From NCBI RefSeq assembly GCF_000716605.1, contig NZ_JNXE01000059.1, forward strand, positions 1 through 32,771: a DNA stretch of 32,771 nt. The letters are read 5' to 3'. This document shows positions 1 through 6,556 of the stretch, piece by piece. Numbering within the stretch: position 1 is the stretch's first letter; each line of letters starts with the position of its first letter. The position numbers and the translations under genes are program-made. The stretch comes from Streptomyces sp. NRRL F-525. GTDB taxonomy: Bacteria; Actinomycetota; Actinomycetes; Streptomycetales; Streptomycetaceae. The notes beneath the pieces are model-generated. The model was not told where the DNA came from, did no database searches, and saw nothing but the letters and a program-made list of their open reading frames with translations.

Positions 1-221
1 AAAACCCGCACCCCACCAACCAGCCCCCCGCCCCCTCGGAGCGAGGGCCGGGGCGTGGGGCAGAGCCCCACAGAAAGACCAGCACCCACCAATCCGCAGC
101 GAACCCACCTCGGCGAGCCGGCTGCCCCCGCTGAGTGACTCTTGGAGGGGCATCCGGCTCGTATGGGTGACGTTCACGGCTCGGCTGCGGTGTCCACTGG
201 GTCCGGCCGTAGGCTTCCCGT
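1..221. other. Non-coding left edge with two small hairpins
   Basis: I see no credible gene here. Two short inverted repeats are present: CCCTCG/CGAGGG at 33-47 and GTGGGGC/GCCCCAC at 55-71 with a three-base loop. They look like a terminator for a gene left of the window or, if the molecule is circular, for the gene ending near the right edge. Part of this stretch is repeated at 1554-1612. The remainder, up to the GTG at 222, shows no obvious motif. Confidence 0.5.
34..97. repeat. Dispersed repeat, copy 1
   Basis: A 26-bp block at 34-59 matches 1554-1579 with one mismatch. A second shared block (CACCCACCaATCCGC) is at 83-97 here and 1598-1612 in the other copy. Both copies contain the CCTCG-gag-CGAGG stem. 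The two copies bracket the genes at 222-1469. This could be a common terminator-linked repeat or the edge of an inserted cassette. Confidence 0.7.
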
Positions 222-692
222 GTGCCCAGTCTGAATGAGCTGCAGGCGATGGAGTTGATCACTGCTGCCGCTGCCGCTGCGGTGCTTCCCGCTCATCGCT
301 ATGTGGTGCCGGTGGTGTGTCGGATGGCGTCTTTGGATCAGGTGGCCGGGAACAAGGAAATCCTCGGGTGGCTGCTGAGGCTTGTACAGGGTGATGAGGC
401 AGGGATGAGGACCGCGGTCGAGGTGTCCGCCCGGATCCTGGCCGGTAACACCCGTCCTGACGGTCAGGTCGTGCCCGTCGGGTCCGCGGCCGGCGACCCG
501 TTGATGATGCTGGCGTGCGACGCCATCCAGATGACGGTGCGTGGTGATGCCGAGAACGCCTGGGCGCAGCTCAAGCAGCAGCATCCCGCCCGGCGTGCGG
601 CTGTTCTGTCCCTGCTGGTCAACTTCCTTAACTACCAGTTCGCTGGCCTCAACCCCGTCGCGCTCGCAGCAGACGAATGGACCTCGCGGTAA
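222..692 (+). CDS. Hypothetical protein, 156 aa
   Basis: The reading frame starts with GTG at 222; an in-frame ATG at 249 is an alternative. The coding sequence has consistent GC3 bias and no competing gene on the other strand. The product is mostly helical and alanine-rich, with no signal peptide and only weakly hydrophobic stretches (about residues 10-25 and 130-142). I recognise no catalytic motif or known family. It converges on the Phd-like gene at 753-1469 with a 60-bp gap and sits between the two copies of the dispersed repeat. Function unknown. Confidence 0.65.
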   Translation: MPSLNELQAMELITAAAAAAVLPAHRYVVPVVCRMASLDQVAGNKEILGWLLRLVQGDEAGMRTAVEVSARILAGNTRPDGQVVPVGSAAGDPLMMLACDAIQMTVRGDAENAWAQLKQQHPARRAAVLSLLVNFLNYQFAGLNPVALAADEWTSR

Positions 693-752
693 CTGATCGG
701 GCGGCTTGAATGGCCTGAGTCGGCCGGAGCGCAACCCCGTCGAACTTCTCGG

Positions 753-1469
753 TCAGAACCGGAGGTCGTCCGGCCAGGGGTCGGTGTCGGGCCGGTTGCC
801 CCATCCGTCGTGGAACGGCGGCTCGGTCGAGTACATGTGCGCGGGCGGACGCCACAGGCGCAACAATGCTTCCGCCACGCTGTCGCCCTCGCCCTGGCCG
901 ATCTCGCGGCCGTCCGGTTCCTTGGCGCGTGCGATGTAGCGCTCAGGGATCGGCTCTTGGTCCAGGTCCCCCTCAGGCGTGGTTGAGCCGGGGTGGCCGT
1001 AGTCGTGCTCCAAGGTGATGGTGCCACCCTTCCGCAGGAAGGTGTCGATCTCGATGCGTTCGCCGTCGGGCCGCAGGTCGACCAGGGTGAGGGCGGCGAC
1101 GACGGCGACGACCGGGCGCCGGTGGCGGGTCATGATCTGCGGTGCGCCGTCGGGGAATTGGGTGGCGTCCGCGATCACGTCCGCGAGCTTGGGGCGGGCC
1201 GATGTCAGCGGCCACACCGGGCACCGGCCGGGGTCGGCGACCTTGTCCAGGGGGACGATGGCGGCCCACGTCGGGTAGCCGAGGCTCTGCGTCGTATCCA
1301 TCGTGACCAGGGTGATCGCGCCGTCCTCGGCTGCGGCCACGAGCCGGCCCCAGCGGTTGCGTGCTTCCTCCACGCCGATCGGCGCGCCCCACTGCTCGAC
1401 CAGTTCCTTGTACCGGGGCGGCACGCAGGCGGGCACGCTGGTGGGCTCTACGCGCTCTGTCTCTTCCAT
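753..1469 (-). CDS. Tandem Phd/YefM antitoxin-like protein, 238 aa
   Basis: Two successive regions resemble the DNA-binding and dimerisation fold of Phd/YefM antitoxins. Residues about 32-78 contain EEARNRWGRLVAAAEDG followed by TWAAIVPLD. Residues about 87-132 contain SARPKLADVIADA, then MTRHRRPVVAVVAAL. Ordinary Phd proteins are around 80-90 aa with one copy, so this looks like an internal duplication plus a C-terminal extension of about 100 residues that would be the toxin-binding or effector part. I chose the ATG at 1469 because the upstream ATG at 1496 lies inside a palindromic operator. A TAATAT element (1495-1500, minus strand) would be a fitting -10 box. No recognisable toxin gene is adjacent, so it may be an orphan regulator or antitoxin. 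The Phd assignment rests on visible consensus only. Confidence 0.75.
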   Translation of the reverse strand: MEETERVEPTSVPACVPPRYKELVEQWGAPIGVEEARNRWGRLVAAAEDGAITLVTMDTTQSLGYPTWAAIVPLDKVADPGRCPVWPLTSARPKLADVIADATQFPDGAPQIMTRHRRPVVAVVAALTLVDLRPDGERIEIDTFLRKGGTITLEHDYGHPGSTTPEGDLDQEPIPERYIARAKEPDGREIGQGEGDSVAEALLRLWRPPAHMYSTEPPFHDGWGNRPDTDPWPDDLRF

Positions 1470-1477
1470 ACCCAAAC

Positions 1478-1516
1478 CGTAAGGTGCCTTACGCATATTA
1501 CGTAAGGTACCTTACG
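1478..1516. promoter_or_regulatory. Paired palindromic operator and promoter of the Phd-like gene
   Basis: CGTAAGGTACCTTACG (1501-1516) is a perfect 16-bp palindrome. CGTAAGGTGCCTTACG (1478-1493) is the same site with two central mismatches. Their centres are 23 bp apart, about two helical turns, and they flank a TAATAT sequence that reads as a -10 box for the minus-strand gene. This arrangement is typical of an autoregulated antitoxin operator. Confidence 0.75.
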
Positions 1517-1553
1517 GAGATTGGCCGGATTGCGACGGCTCGTTGACCTAGCT

Positions 1554-1612
1554 CCTCGGAGCGAGGGCCGGGACGTGGGATGACGTGCCCACCCCACCAC
1601 CCACCGATCCGC
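1554..1612. repeat. Dispersed repeat, copy 2
   Basis: This stretch carries the same CCTCGGAGCGAGGGCCGGG block as 34-59 (one mismatch over 26 bp) and the same CACCCACCgATCCGC block as 83-97. It lies just downstream of the resolvase gene, whose minus-strand stop is at 1628, and could serve as its terminator through the CCTCG-gag-CGAGG stem. Confidence 0.65.
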
Positions 1613-1627
1613 GGTGCTCCCGCCGAC

Positions 1628-2782
1628 TCAGACGTGCGGCGCCCTGGGAACGTCGTCCCACGTCATGAGGTTTTCCAACATGGGCCACTCGCCGAACGGG
1701 ATGGGGGCCATGGCCAGGTTGTCCCTCACAGCCTCGTCCACGGAGCATGGTCCGCAGATCGTCACGTTCCGTTCGGTGACGATCCGGGAGGCGCCGCCGA
1801 TATCGCCCTCGAACTGGGTGAGCGGGCCGTGGCACCGGGGGCAGCGTTCGGCGGGATCCTGCTGGTTCATGGATCGGGACTCGCTTCTCGTAGTTGGTGC
1901 TTGCTGCTGGTTCGGCCGACCCGCGTCTGCGGTCCCGGCAAGGGCCGCCACGGCGGCGGCCTGGTCGTGCTGCTCGAATGCGCGGTACAGGGTCGACCGC
2001 TTGATGCCGAGTGCTGCCGCGATGGCGGGTACGGGCTCCTCGCGGTCCCGGCGGGCGAGTGCTGCGGCGAGCTGATCGGCGCTGACCGCTCGGGGGCGGC
2101 CTCCTCGGCGGCCCTTCGCGTGGGCGGTCTCCAGTCCGTCCATGGTCCGCTCGTGGATGAACTCCCGCTCGATCTCGGCGAACACCGCGACCACGACGAA
2201 CAACACCTTCCCAGGGCCCTGGGGGTCGTAGATGCCGGCGAGAGGTCCGCTCAGGATCTCCAGCCGGTTTCCGAGGTGCTGGATGTCCTGTGCGGAGACG
2301 ATCAGTTCGATCATGTTGCGGCCGAGGCGGTCTAGCCGCTGGACCGTGAGGATGTCGCCCGGCCGGAGGGAGTTCCGGGCCTGTACGTACTCGGGCCGGG
2401 TCGGCTGCCGGGTGCTGATCACCTCGTCGAAGATCCGCACGCACCCGGCCGCGCGGAGCGCGCGTACCTGGGCCGTGAGGTCTTGGCCGCGTCGGCTGGC
2501 TCTCGCGTACCCGATCCGGTCGCCGGTTCGCTCGGCGGCGGCCTCCGTGATCTCAGGGGTCGGTCCGGGCTGCCACGGTTGCCCCGGGCGCCGGTCGACG
2601 GGCACCCGGACCGCCGGGCCGGACCGCAGCTTGGGGAGTCCTGCGTACCGGCCGGTGTGGTAGACGGTGGAGACAAGCCCGGTGTGGGTTCGGCAGGGCG
2701 AGCCGGCTGGCACTTCGCATCGCGGGCAGGGCTGACGCTCGATCTGCTCGGCCGGTGCCATCTCGTCCGAGGCGCCACTCAT
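1628..2782 (-). CDS. Serine resolvase/invertase with zinc-finger-like ends, 384 aa
   Basis: The centre (residues about 88-230) is a small serine recombinase domain: GYARAS with nucleophile Ser96, LDRLGRN with Arg152 and Arg155, and FAEIERE matching the resolvase E-helix start. A helix-turn-helix follows at about 249-270 (PAIAAALGIKRSTLYRAF), as in Tn3/Hin-type enzymes. Before the catalytic domain is a Cys-rich segment (CPRC...C at 19-30), and after the HTH is a second one (CPRC...CGPC at 314-346). An internal ATG at 1870 precedes the last segment, which resembles a free-standing small protein, so it may be a fusion or be translated separately. I chose the start at 2782 because its ATGA overlaps the stop of the upstream gene. 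Likely role: resolving multimers of the element, or site-specific inversion. Confidence 0.9.
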   Translation of the reverse strand: MSGASDEMAPAEQIERQPCPRCEVPAGSPCRTHTGLVSTVYHTGRYAGLPKLRSGPAVRVPVDRRPGQPWQPGPTPEITEAAAERTGDRIGYARASRRGQDLTAQVRALRAAGCVRIFDEVISTRQPTRPEYVQARNSLRPGDILTVQRLDRLGRNMIELIVSAQDIQHLGNRLEILSGPLAGIYDPQGPGKVLFVVVAVFAEIEREFIHERTMDGLETAHAKGRRGGRPRAVSADQLAAALARRDREEPVPAIAAALGIKRSTLYRAFEQHDQAAAVAALAGTADAGRPNQQQAPTTRSESRSMNQQDPAERCPRCHGPLTQFEGDIGGASRIVTERNVTICGPCSVDEAVRDNLAMAPIPFGEWPMLENLMTWDDVPRAPHV

Positions 2783-3195
2783 CGCGGCCCCATTAGCTGC
2801 CGATCCGCCAGGTAGCGGCCCGATTCGGTGTAGCCGAGGCGTTCCAGCTCCCACACCGTCCAGTCTCGGCGGGGTTCCCGGCGCTCGGCCGTTCCCGTGA
2901 AGATCATCATTTCCAGGCGGCTCAGAACATCGCCGACGTGGATATCAGAGGCGTCCGCGCTGAACGTCAGCATGCTCGCAAGGGCGTACGGGGTGAGCCT
3001 GCCGGTATGCGGGTTGACGTCGCCGGGACTGTTCGGCTGTTCCATCCGCCAGATTGCGCGTAGCGCCGCCTCACGCAACCCAGCCAGCATCGCGGCGTCT
3101 TGCGTCACCTTGGCCCGTCCGTACCTGCGGACGTCTGCGCGCCGCGCCACAGCCAATGGGTCCTTCGGGTCTTCTTTGCTGGGGCGCCAAAACAT
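2779..3195 (-). CDS. Hypothetical protein coupled to the resolvase, 138 aa
   Basis: The ATG at 3195 is preceded by an AAGGA ribosome binding site at good spacing. The stop overlaps the resolvase start by 4 bp, so the two are translationally coupled. The product is soluble, charged and mostly helical, with a basic N-terminal third and a C-terminal part (DWTVWELERLGYTESGRYLA) that could be a winged-helix-like segment. I do not recognise the family. The promoter region upstream carries repeated GTCCC(A/G)AAA motifs, so it may be autoregulated or part of a replication or maintenance control unit. Confidence 0.75.
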   Translation of the reverse strand: MFWRPSKEDPKDPLAVARRADVRRYGRAKVTQDAAMLAGLREAALRAIWRMEQPNSPGDVNPHTGRLTPYALASMLTFSADASDIHVGDVLSRLEMMIFTGTAERREPRRDWTVWELERLGYTESGRYLADRQLMGPR

Positions 3196-3219
3196 CCTGG
3201 GTCCTTTCGTCGGGAGGGC

Positions 3220-3342
3220 TGTCCCAAAAACGTATCCCATTTCGTGCGCGGCAGAGGAGGTTTTGGGACAGGTTTCGGGACGGATATCGGTGAGTTCCGG
3301 CGCCACTCGGCCGGCGTCCCGAAACCGATCGTTTCCGGGACG
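3220..3342. repeat. Cluster of five GTCCC(A/G)AAA motifs between divergent genes
   Basis: Five related copies are visible: TGTCCCAAAAACG (3220-3232), TTTTGGGACA (3261-3270), GTTTCGGGACG (3272-3282), CGTCCCGAAAC (3315-3325) and GTTTCCGGGACG (3331-3342). Copies 1 and 2 form one inverted pair and copies 4 and 5 another. Copies 2 and 3 are direct repeats one helical turn apart. The stretch lies between genes starting at 3195 (minus) and 3409 (plus). It could be a multi-site operator or an iteron-type origin. Confidence 0.65.
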
Positions 3343-3344
3343 CC

Positions 3345-3362
3345 TTAGCGTGTGCACGCTAA
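3345..3362. repeat. 18-bp palindrome, copy A (TTAGCGTG family)
   Basis: TTAGCGTGTGCACGCTAA has perfect 7-bp arms and matches the reverse complement of the element-wide consensus TTAGCGTGCACACGCTAA. It is one of four copies in the window and the only one in a divergent promoter region; the others sit beside convergent terminators. Confidence 0.75.
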
Positions 3363-3408
3363 ACCGATCCGTTCCGTGCCTTCCCGCCGAACGCCTCGTT
3401 GTCCGGGC

Positions 3409-3726
3409 GTGACCACGAAAACGAATGCGACCTTGCCGGTTGCGTGGGTGCAGTGCAGCGCGTGCCAGGGCTCGACCCGGGCCGTGTTGACGGCCGACCC
3501 GGTGGCGCCGATCATGGACGCCGGCGCTGAGCACGTCCGCGAGGCACACCCCGGCAAGAGTGCCGCCAAGATCCTCGGGTTTCTCACCGGTCACGCCTGG
3601 CTCGTCGACGGCGCCTCGCCAGATGACCCCGCCGGTTGGCTGGAGCTGTGGAACGCGGCCTACCCGCCCGACTTCGGGCCCGGGATGCCCCAAGCCGCAA
3701 CGGAGAACGGCCGTACGGCCGTGTAG
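3409..3726 (+). CDS. Hypothetical small protein with a CxxC pair, 105 aa
   Basis: The frame is open from 3352, but that GTG lies inside the 18-bp palindrome, so I prefer the GTG at 3409. No clear ribosome binding site precedes it, so it may be leaderless. The product has a CSAC pair near residue 17 and an acidic C-terminal half rich in tryptophan and proline ([16 protein letters not shown]). No family is recognised. It is divergent from the gene at 2779-3195 and shares the repeat-rich region with it. Confidence 0.55.
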   Translation: MTTKTNATLPVAWVQCSACQGSTRAVLTADPVAPIMDAGAEHVREAHPGKSAAKILGFLTGHAWLVDGASPDDPAGWLELWNAAYPPDFGPGMPQAATENGRTAV

Positions 3727-3795
3727 GCCGCGGTTCCCGGCGGGCGTCACCGTACGCCTTCGGGGCTGTGACCCGGGCCCCGTACCGTGGAGCGC

Positions 3796-4335
3796 GTGAC
3801 TCAGACCAGCGGAGCCGAGGGCACGGCCGCGCACGCCGAGGCGGAAGCCGAACTCATCGGTCACCTGCGGTGGCAGGCCGATACGACACCCGCGCGGCCG
3901 GGCTGGGCTCACTCCGGCCTGGCCGCGCTGCTGCTGGCCCGCGGCCGGCTGTTCGTCCCGGCCTCCTGGCCGGGAGACGGGCCTCCGCCCGGGGAGCCGG
4001 GCCGGTGCTACGTCGAATCGGTCTCCTGGGCCTGGGCCTCGTCGGGCGAGTTCGCCTATGTGGAGGGCCTGGCCTGGGATGTCGCGTGGGCCGTCGAACA
4101 CGCCTGGTGCGCCGGCGCCGACGGCCAGGCCCGGGATCTCACCTGGCCAACGCCCGGACGGGCCTACCTGGGCTTGCCCGTCGATGCCGAGTACGCGGCC
4201 CGCACGATGGGCGACCGGGCCGGGCCGCTGCTGTACGGGGCCGTTGGCATGGCCTCGGAACTGGCCCGGGACTGGATGCGCGACGACGTCCCGGCCGGGC
4301 TCCTGGTCGACGTCGGCCGCCCCATCCCGGCCTAG
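3796..4335 (+). CDS. Hypothetical protein, 179 aa
   Basis: A TACCGT hexamer at 3783-3788 lies 7 bases before the GTG at 3796, the usual spacing of an actinobacterial leaderless start, so I take 3796 over the GTG at 3787. The product is tryptophan-rich and acidic (for example ESVSWAWASSGEF and YVEGLAWDVAWAVEHAWCAG) with no signal peptide or clear membrane span. I do not recognise a domain. It is followed after 27 bp by the truncated Toprim-family gene. Confidence 0.65.
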   Translation: MTQTSGAEGTAAHAEAEAELIGHLRWQADTTPARPGWAHSGLAALLLARGRLFVPASWPGDGPPPGEPGRCYVESVSWAWASSGEFAYVEGLAWDVAWAVEHAWCAGADGQARDLTWPTPGRAYLGLPVDAEYAARTMGDRAGPLLYGAVGMASELARDWMRDDVPAGLLVDVGRPIPA

Positions 4336-4362
4336 CGGGCCTCGACGGGTACATGTACCGGT

Positions 4363-4779
4363 ATGCGGGTGCGCTGGTCGGAGGTGGAGGAACGGGCTCG
4401 GGCCGTGGTCGCCGAGTACGGCGGTGAGGTCACGCTCCGCCAGTGCTGGTACCGGCTGATCTCGGCGGGAGCGCTGCCCAACCGGGCCTCGATGTACCGG
4501 CGCCTCTCCTCCCACCTGGCGCGGGCTCGCCGGGAGGGACAGTTCCCGGACCTGGTGGACGCGCTACGGGAGATCCACCAACCCCCGGCGTACGCGGACG
4601 TGGGCGAGCTGCTGGCAGCGGTACCCGACCTCTTCCGCCTCGACCGCACGGCCGGCCAGGCGGAAGCCCTGTGGGTCTGCGCGGAAAAGGACACGCTGAG
4701 GGTGCAACTCTCCGGCTGGCTCGGGCCGTTGGGTATCCCCGTGCCCTGGCAAGAACCACAGTGCTGTCAAAACTCGTGA
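4363..4779 (+). pseudogene. Truncated Toprim-family protein (N-terminal part only)
   Basis: The first about 127 residues resemble a Streptomyces family of roughly 300 aa with a topoisomerase VI-A/Toprim-like C-terminal domain: a conserved opening (RWSEVEERARAVVAEYGGEVTL), then YRRLSSHLARARREG, then WVCAEKDTLR before the Toprim region. Here the family-like sequence stops just after GIPV, and the last residues (PWQEPQCCQNS) look unrelated. The acidic Toprim residues are therefore missing. The break coincides with the repeat-bearing scar at 4748-4848. The ATG at 4363 follows a small GGTACATGTACC palindrome (4348-4359). The family comparison is from memory and not aligned. Confidence 0.7.
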
Positions 4780-4848
4780 ACATCACCCGACCGTGGATCG
4801 GGGTGCCTCCCAAACCCGTGAACAACTGCTGTCGCTACCCGTGAACAA
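4748..4848. mobile_element. Scar with three CGTGAACA repeats, possible IS-end remnant
   Basis: CGTGAACA occurs at 4775-4782, 4817-4824 and 4840-4847, each preceded by a related ACt/ACC context, all in the same orientation and 42 and 23 bp apart. Read on the minus strand these are TGTTCACG(A/G)GT repeats. Some IS families, IS21-like for example, carry multiple short terminal repeats. The truncated plus-strand gene on the left and the minus-strand gene on the right both lose family-like sequence here. No transposase is present, so this is an inference. Confidence 0.45.
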
Positions 4849-5049
4849 AGCCAGTCCGGCCTCCTCGGCAGCGTTCGGGTCGCGGCCCGCGAGCGCCACC
4901 GTCAGCCGCGGATCCGTGCGGGCCGCGATCCAGACGTCGGACAGGTCCAACCCCAGGCCCCTAGCTGCCTCGTCCGGAGCGCGGCCGTGGCGCAGCTCCG
5001 TGACGAGTAGGGCGCGGGCCTCGTCGGTGAGCGGCGCTGGTCTGGTCAT
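4783..5049 (-). pseudogene. Hypothetical HTH-like protein, probably truncated, 88 aa
   Basis: Residues 1-65 look like a genuine helical protein with an HTH-like middle (GRAPDEAARGLGLDLSDVWIAAR). From about residue 68 the translation runs into the CGTGAACA repeats (FTGSDSSCSRVWEAPRSTVG) and appears to be read-through of the scar. The ATG at 5049 has an upstream AGGGTGG. It follows the methyltransferase gene after a 43-bp gap and is probably the last gene of that operon. Function unknown; a small DNA-binding protein is possible. Confidence 0.5.
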
Positions 5050-5092
5050 CTGCGCCACCCTACGAACCGCACGCCCGCTCGGCGACCTTCCC

Positions 5093-5887
5093 CTACAACT
5101 GGTGGGGGGCGACGATTCCCGTCATCAGCTCGGGCCCGGTGGACTCCTTCACCCGCTCGGGGTGGATCGTCCGCAGTCCGTGCTGAACGGGGGGCTGACA
5201 GACCAGCGTGCGTAACGCAGGGTGCAGCGCGGTCAGTTGCCCGAGGGTGCGCATCTGCCCCCATCGTCCGCCGGCCACGCTGTCCATGGTCAGGGTGATC
5301 AGGCGGGCGGTGGCGGGGTCCGCACACGCCGCGGTGGTCACGATGACCGCACTGTCCCGCGCGAGGCCCGAGAGATCGCGCAGGAGACGGGCGGCTGCGG
5401 TGTCGCTCAGGCAGTCCAGTACGCCGGAGAGAACGACGGCGACCGGCTCGCCGAGGTCGAGGTGCCCGGCCACGCCCGGGTCATCGAGGAGTCCGGGCTT
5501 TTCGAGGTCCCAGGGCACGACCCGCGCGCCGGCGGGCTCGTCGAGAACAGCACGCGCGTGCCCGAGGACGATCGGATCGTTGTCGCAGTAGACGGTCCGG
5601 GCCTGCTCAGGCTGCCGCGTCTCGACGATGTCGTGCAGGTACGGCGGCCACCCCGGGAAACCTGAGCCGAGATCGAGGACCTGACAGATGCCGCCGGGGT
5701 CGCTGGCGAGGCTGTCCAGGACGTCACGGACAAAGAGGCGGGCCGCCGTGGCGTGGAAGGAGGCGAGAGGGTAGACCCCGATGAGCTTCTCGGCGGCGCC
5801 CCCGTGGGCAAAGGGAAGGTGGGAGTACCCATCGAGGAGAACGTCATGGATACGCGCGTTGGTAATCCGGTCGGCGTCGTCGCTCAT
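5093..5887 (-). CDS. SAM-dependent methyltransferase, DUF574-like, 264 aa
   Basis: The protein follows the S-adenosyl methyltransferase family called DUF574 (PF04672-type). It has motif I LDLGSGFP at about 71-78, a second nucleotide-binding strand VYCDNDPIVLGHARAVL at about 99-115, and the family region EPVAVVLSGVLDCLSD. The usual N-terminal GGKDNFxADR-type signature is replaced here by DGYSHLPFAHGGAAEK. The ATG overlaps the stop of the upstream gene by 4 bp, so it is coupled. A related but differently degraded copy lies two genes upstream at 6557-7342. The methyl acceptor is not predictable; the family is common beside XRE/DUF397 regulators in Streptomyces. Confidence 0.85.
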   Translation of the reverse strand: MSDDADRITNARIHDVLLDGYSHLPFAHGGAAEKLIGVYPLASFHATAARLFVRDVLDSLASDPGGICQVLDLGSGFPGWPPYLHDIVETRQPEQARTVYCDNDPIVLGHARAVLDEPAGARVVPWDLEKPGLLDDPGVAGHLDLGEPVAVVLSGVLDCLSDTAAARLLRDLSGLARDSAVIVTTAACADPATARLITLTMDSVAGGRWGQMRTLGQLTALHPALRTLVCQPPVQHGLRTIHPERVKESTGPELMTGIVAPHQL

Positions 5888-6378
5888 CGCGCGCCCCGCG
5901 CGGGCTCACGGACGATACGGGCATTGTCCGGCAGGACATCACGCAGGCTGTCGGGGATGCTGCCCATCATCCAGTAGGGGCCGGATTCGATGACCGTGGC
6001 GGTGGGGTCGTCCAGCAGCACGTAGTACAGCGTGCCGGGACCAGCGGAACTCTCGCCGATCTCCGGCGGCGGACCCTGCTCGGGGGTCCACGTCATGTAG
6101 TGGCGGCCACCGGCTCGCACGATACGGCGGCCGTCGTCGTCCCGGTCGCCGAGCGTCCTGTATCTGCGGCAGGTCCGCCACCAGTCGCACGAGTAGCAGA
6201 CCTGATCCCGCCGCATCCGGGCGCCGATCCCGTGAATGGGCTCGCTGCCGTCCGGGCGCCCGCACAACGTGCACGACACCACCCTGCTGCCCGCGTCTGC
6301 ATCCGTGTCGGGTGACTCGATCGTCATGAACTGTCTTTCACTCAAGGGAAGTTGGGATCCGGCGAGGGTCTCCCTCAT
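5884..6378 (-). CDS. Hypothetical zinc-finger-like protein, 164 aa
   Basis: Two CxxC pairs (CTLC and CYSC, about 22 residues apart) suggest a zinc ribbon near the N-terminus. The remainder is polar with a C-terminal part (YYVLLDDPTATVIESGPYWMMGS). Two starts are possible because the leader is duplicated: ATG 6378 with a good AAAGGAAG site, or ATG 6327 with a weaker GAAAGAC site, giving 147 aa. I list the longer form because its ribosome binding site is better; the ancestral start may be 6327. Its stop overlaps the DUF574-like gene start by 4 bp, implying joint expression. Function unknown. Confidence 0.7.
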   Translation of the reverse strand: MRETLAGSQLPLSERQFMTIESPDTDADAGSRVVSCTLCGRPDGSEPIHGIGARMRRDQVCYSCDWWRTCRRYRTLGDRDDDGRRIVRAGGRHYMTWTPEQGPPPEIGESSAGPGTLYYVLLDDPTATVIESGPYWMMGSIPDSLRDVLPDNARIVREPARGAR

Positions 6379-6411
6379 GAACTTCCTTTCGCTCAAAGGG
6401 AGTTGGGATGC
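6324..6411. repeat. Imperfect tandem duplication of leader, RBS and start codon
   Basis: The blocks 6324-6360 and 6375-6411 are about 37 bp each, 51 bp apart, and differ at a few positions. Each encodes, on the minus strand, a GGGA...TGAG(T/C)GAAAG stretch followed by TTCATGA, that is a ribosome binding site and an ATG. The copies are in frame, so the longer product carries a repeated SQLPLSER(K/Q)FM segment. Confidence 0.8.
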
Positions 6412-6416
6412 ATGTT

Positions 6417-6451
6417 GGTGCCCGCCCTGGACAACCGGCAGGGCGGGCACC
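6417..6451 (-). terminator. Hairpin terminator after the second methyltransferase homologue
   Basis: GGTGCCCGCCCTG and CAGGGCGGGCACC form 13-bp perfect arms with a 9-base loop. It lies between the stop at 6557 and the duplicated leader of the next gene. A further stem, CGGCGGACTG/CAGTCCGCCG (6541-6567), overlaps the stop codon of the upstream gene. Together they suggest that the zinc-finger/methyltransferase pair has its own promoter. Confidence 0.65.
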
Positions 6452-6556
6452 GGCCGCAGAGCGGCGCCCCGAAGGAGGCGGAGAGGCCCTGCGGCGGCCG
6501 ACCCCACGGCGTCCGGTCGCCGTACGAAAGGGGCCGGGGTCGGCGGACTGGGCCAC

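Noticed and set aside
3196..4515. Upstream extension of the 138-aa gene to 578 aa
   Set aside because: The extension is antisense to the genes at 3409, 3796 and 4363 and crosses the repeat-rich region. An AAGGA site and ATG at 3195 give a better start.
4775..4847. Short CRISPR-like array
   Set aside because: The three 8-bp repeats are too short and unevenly spaced, and no cas gene is present.
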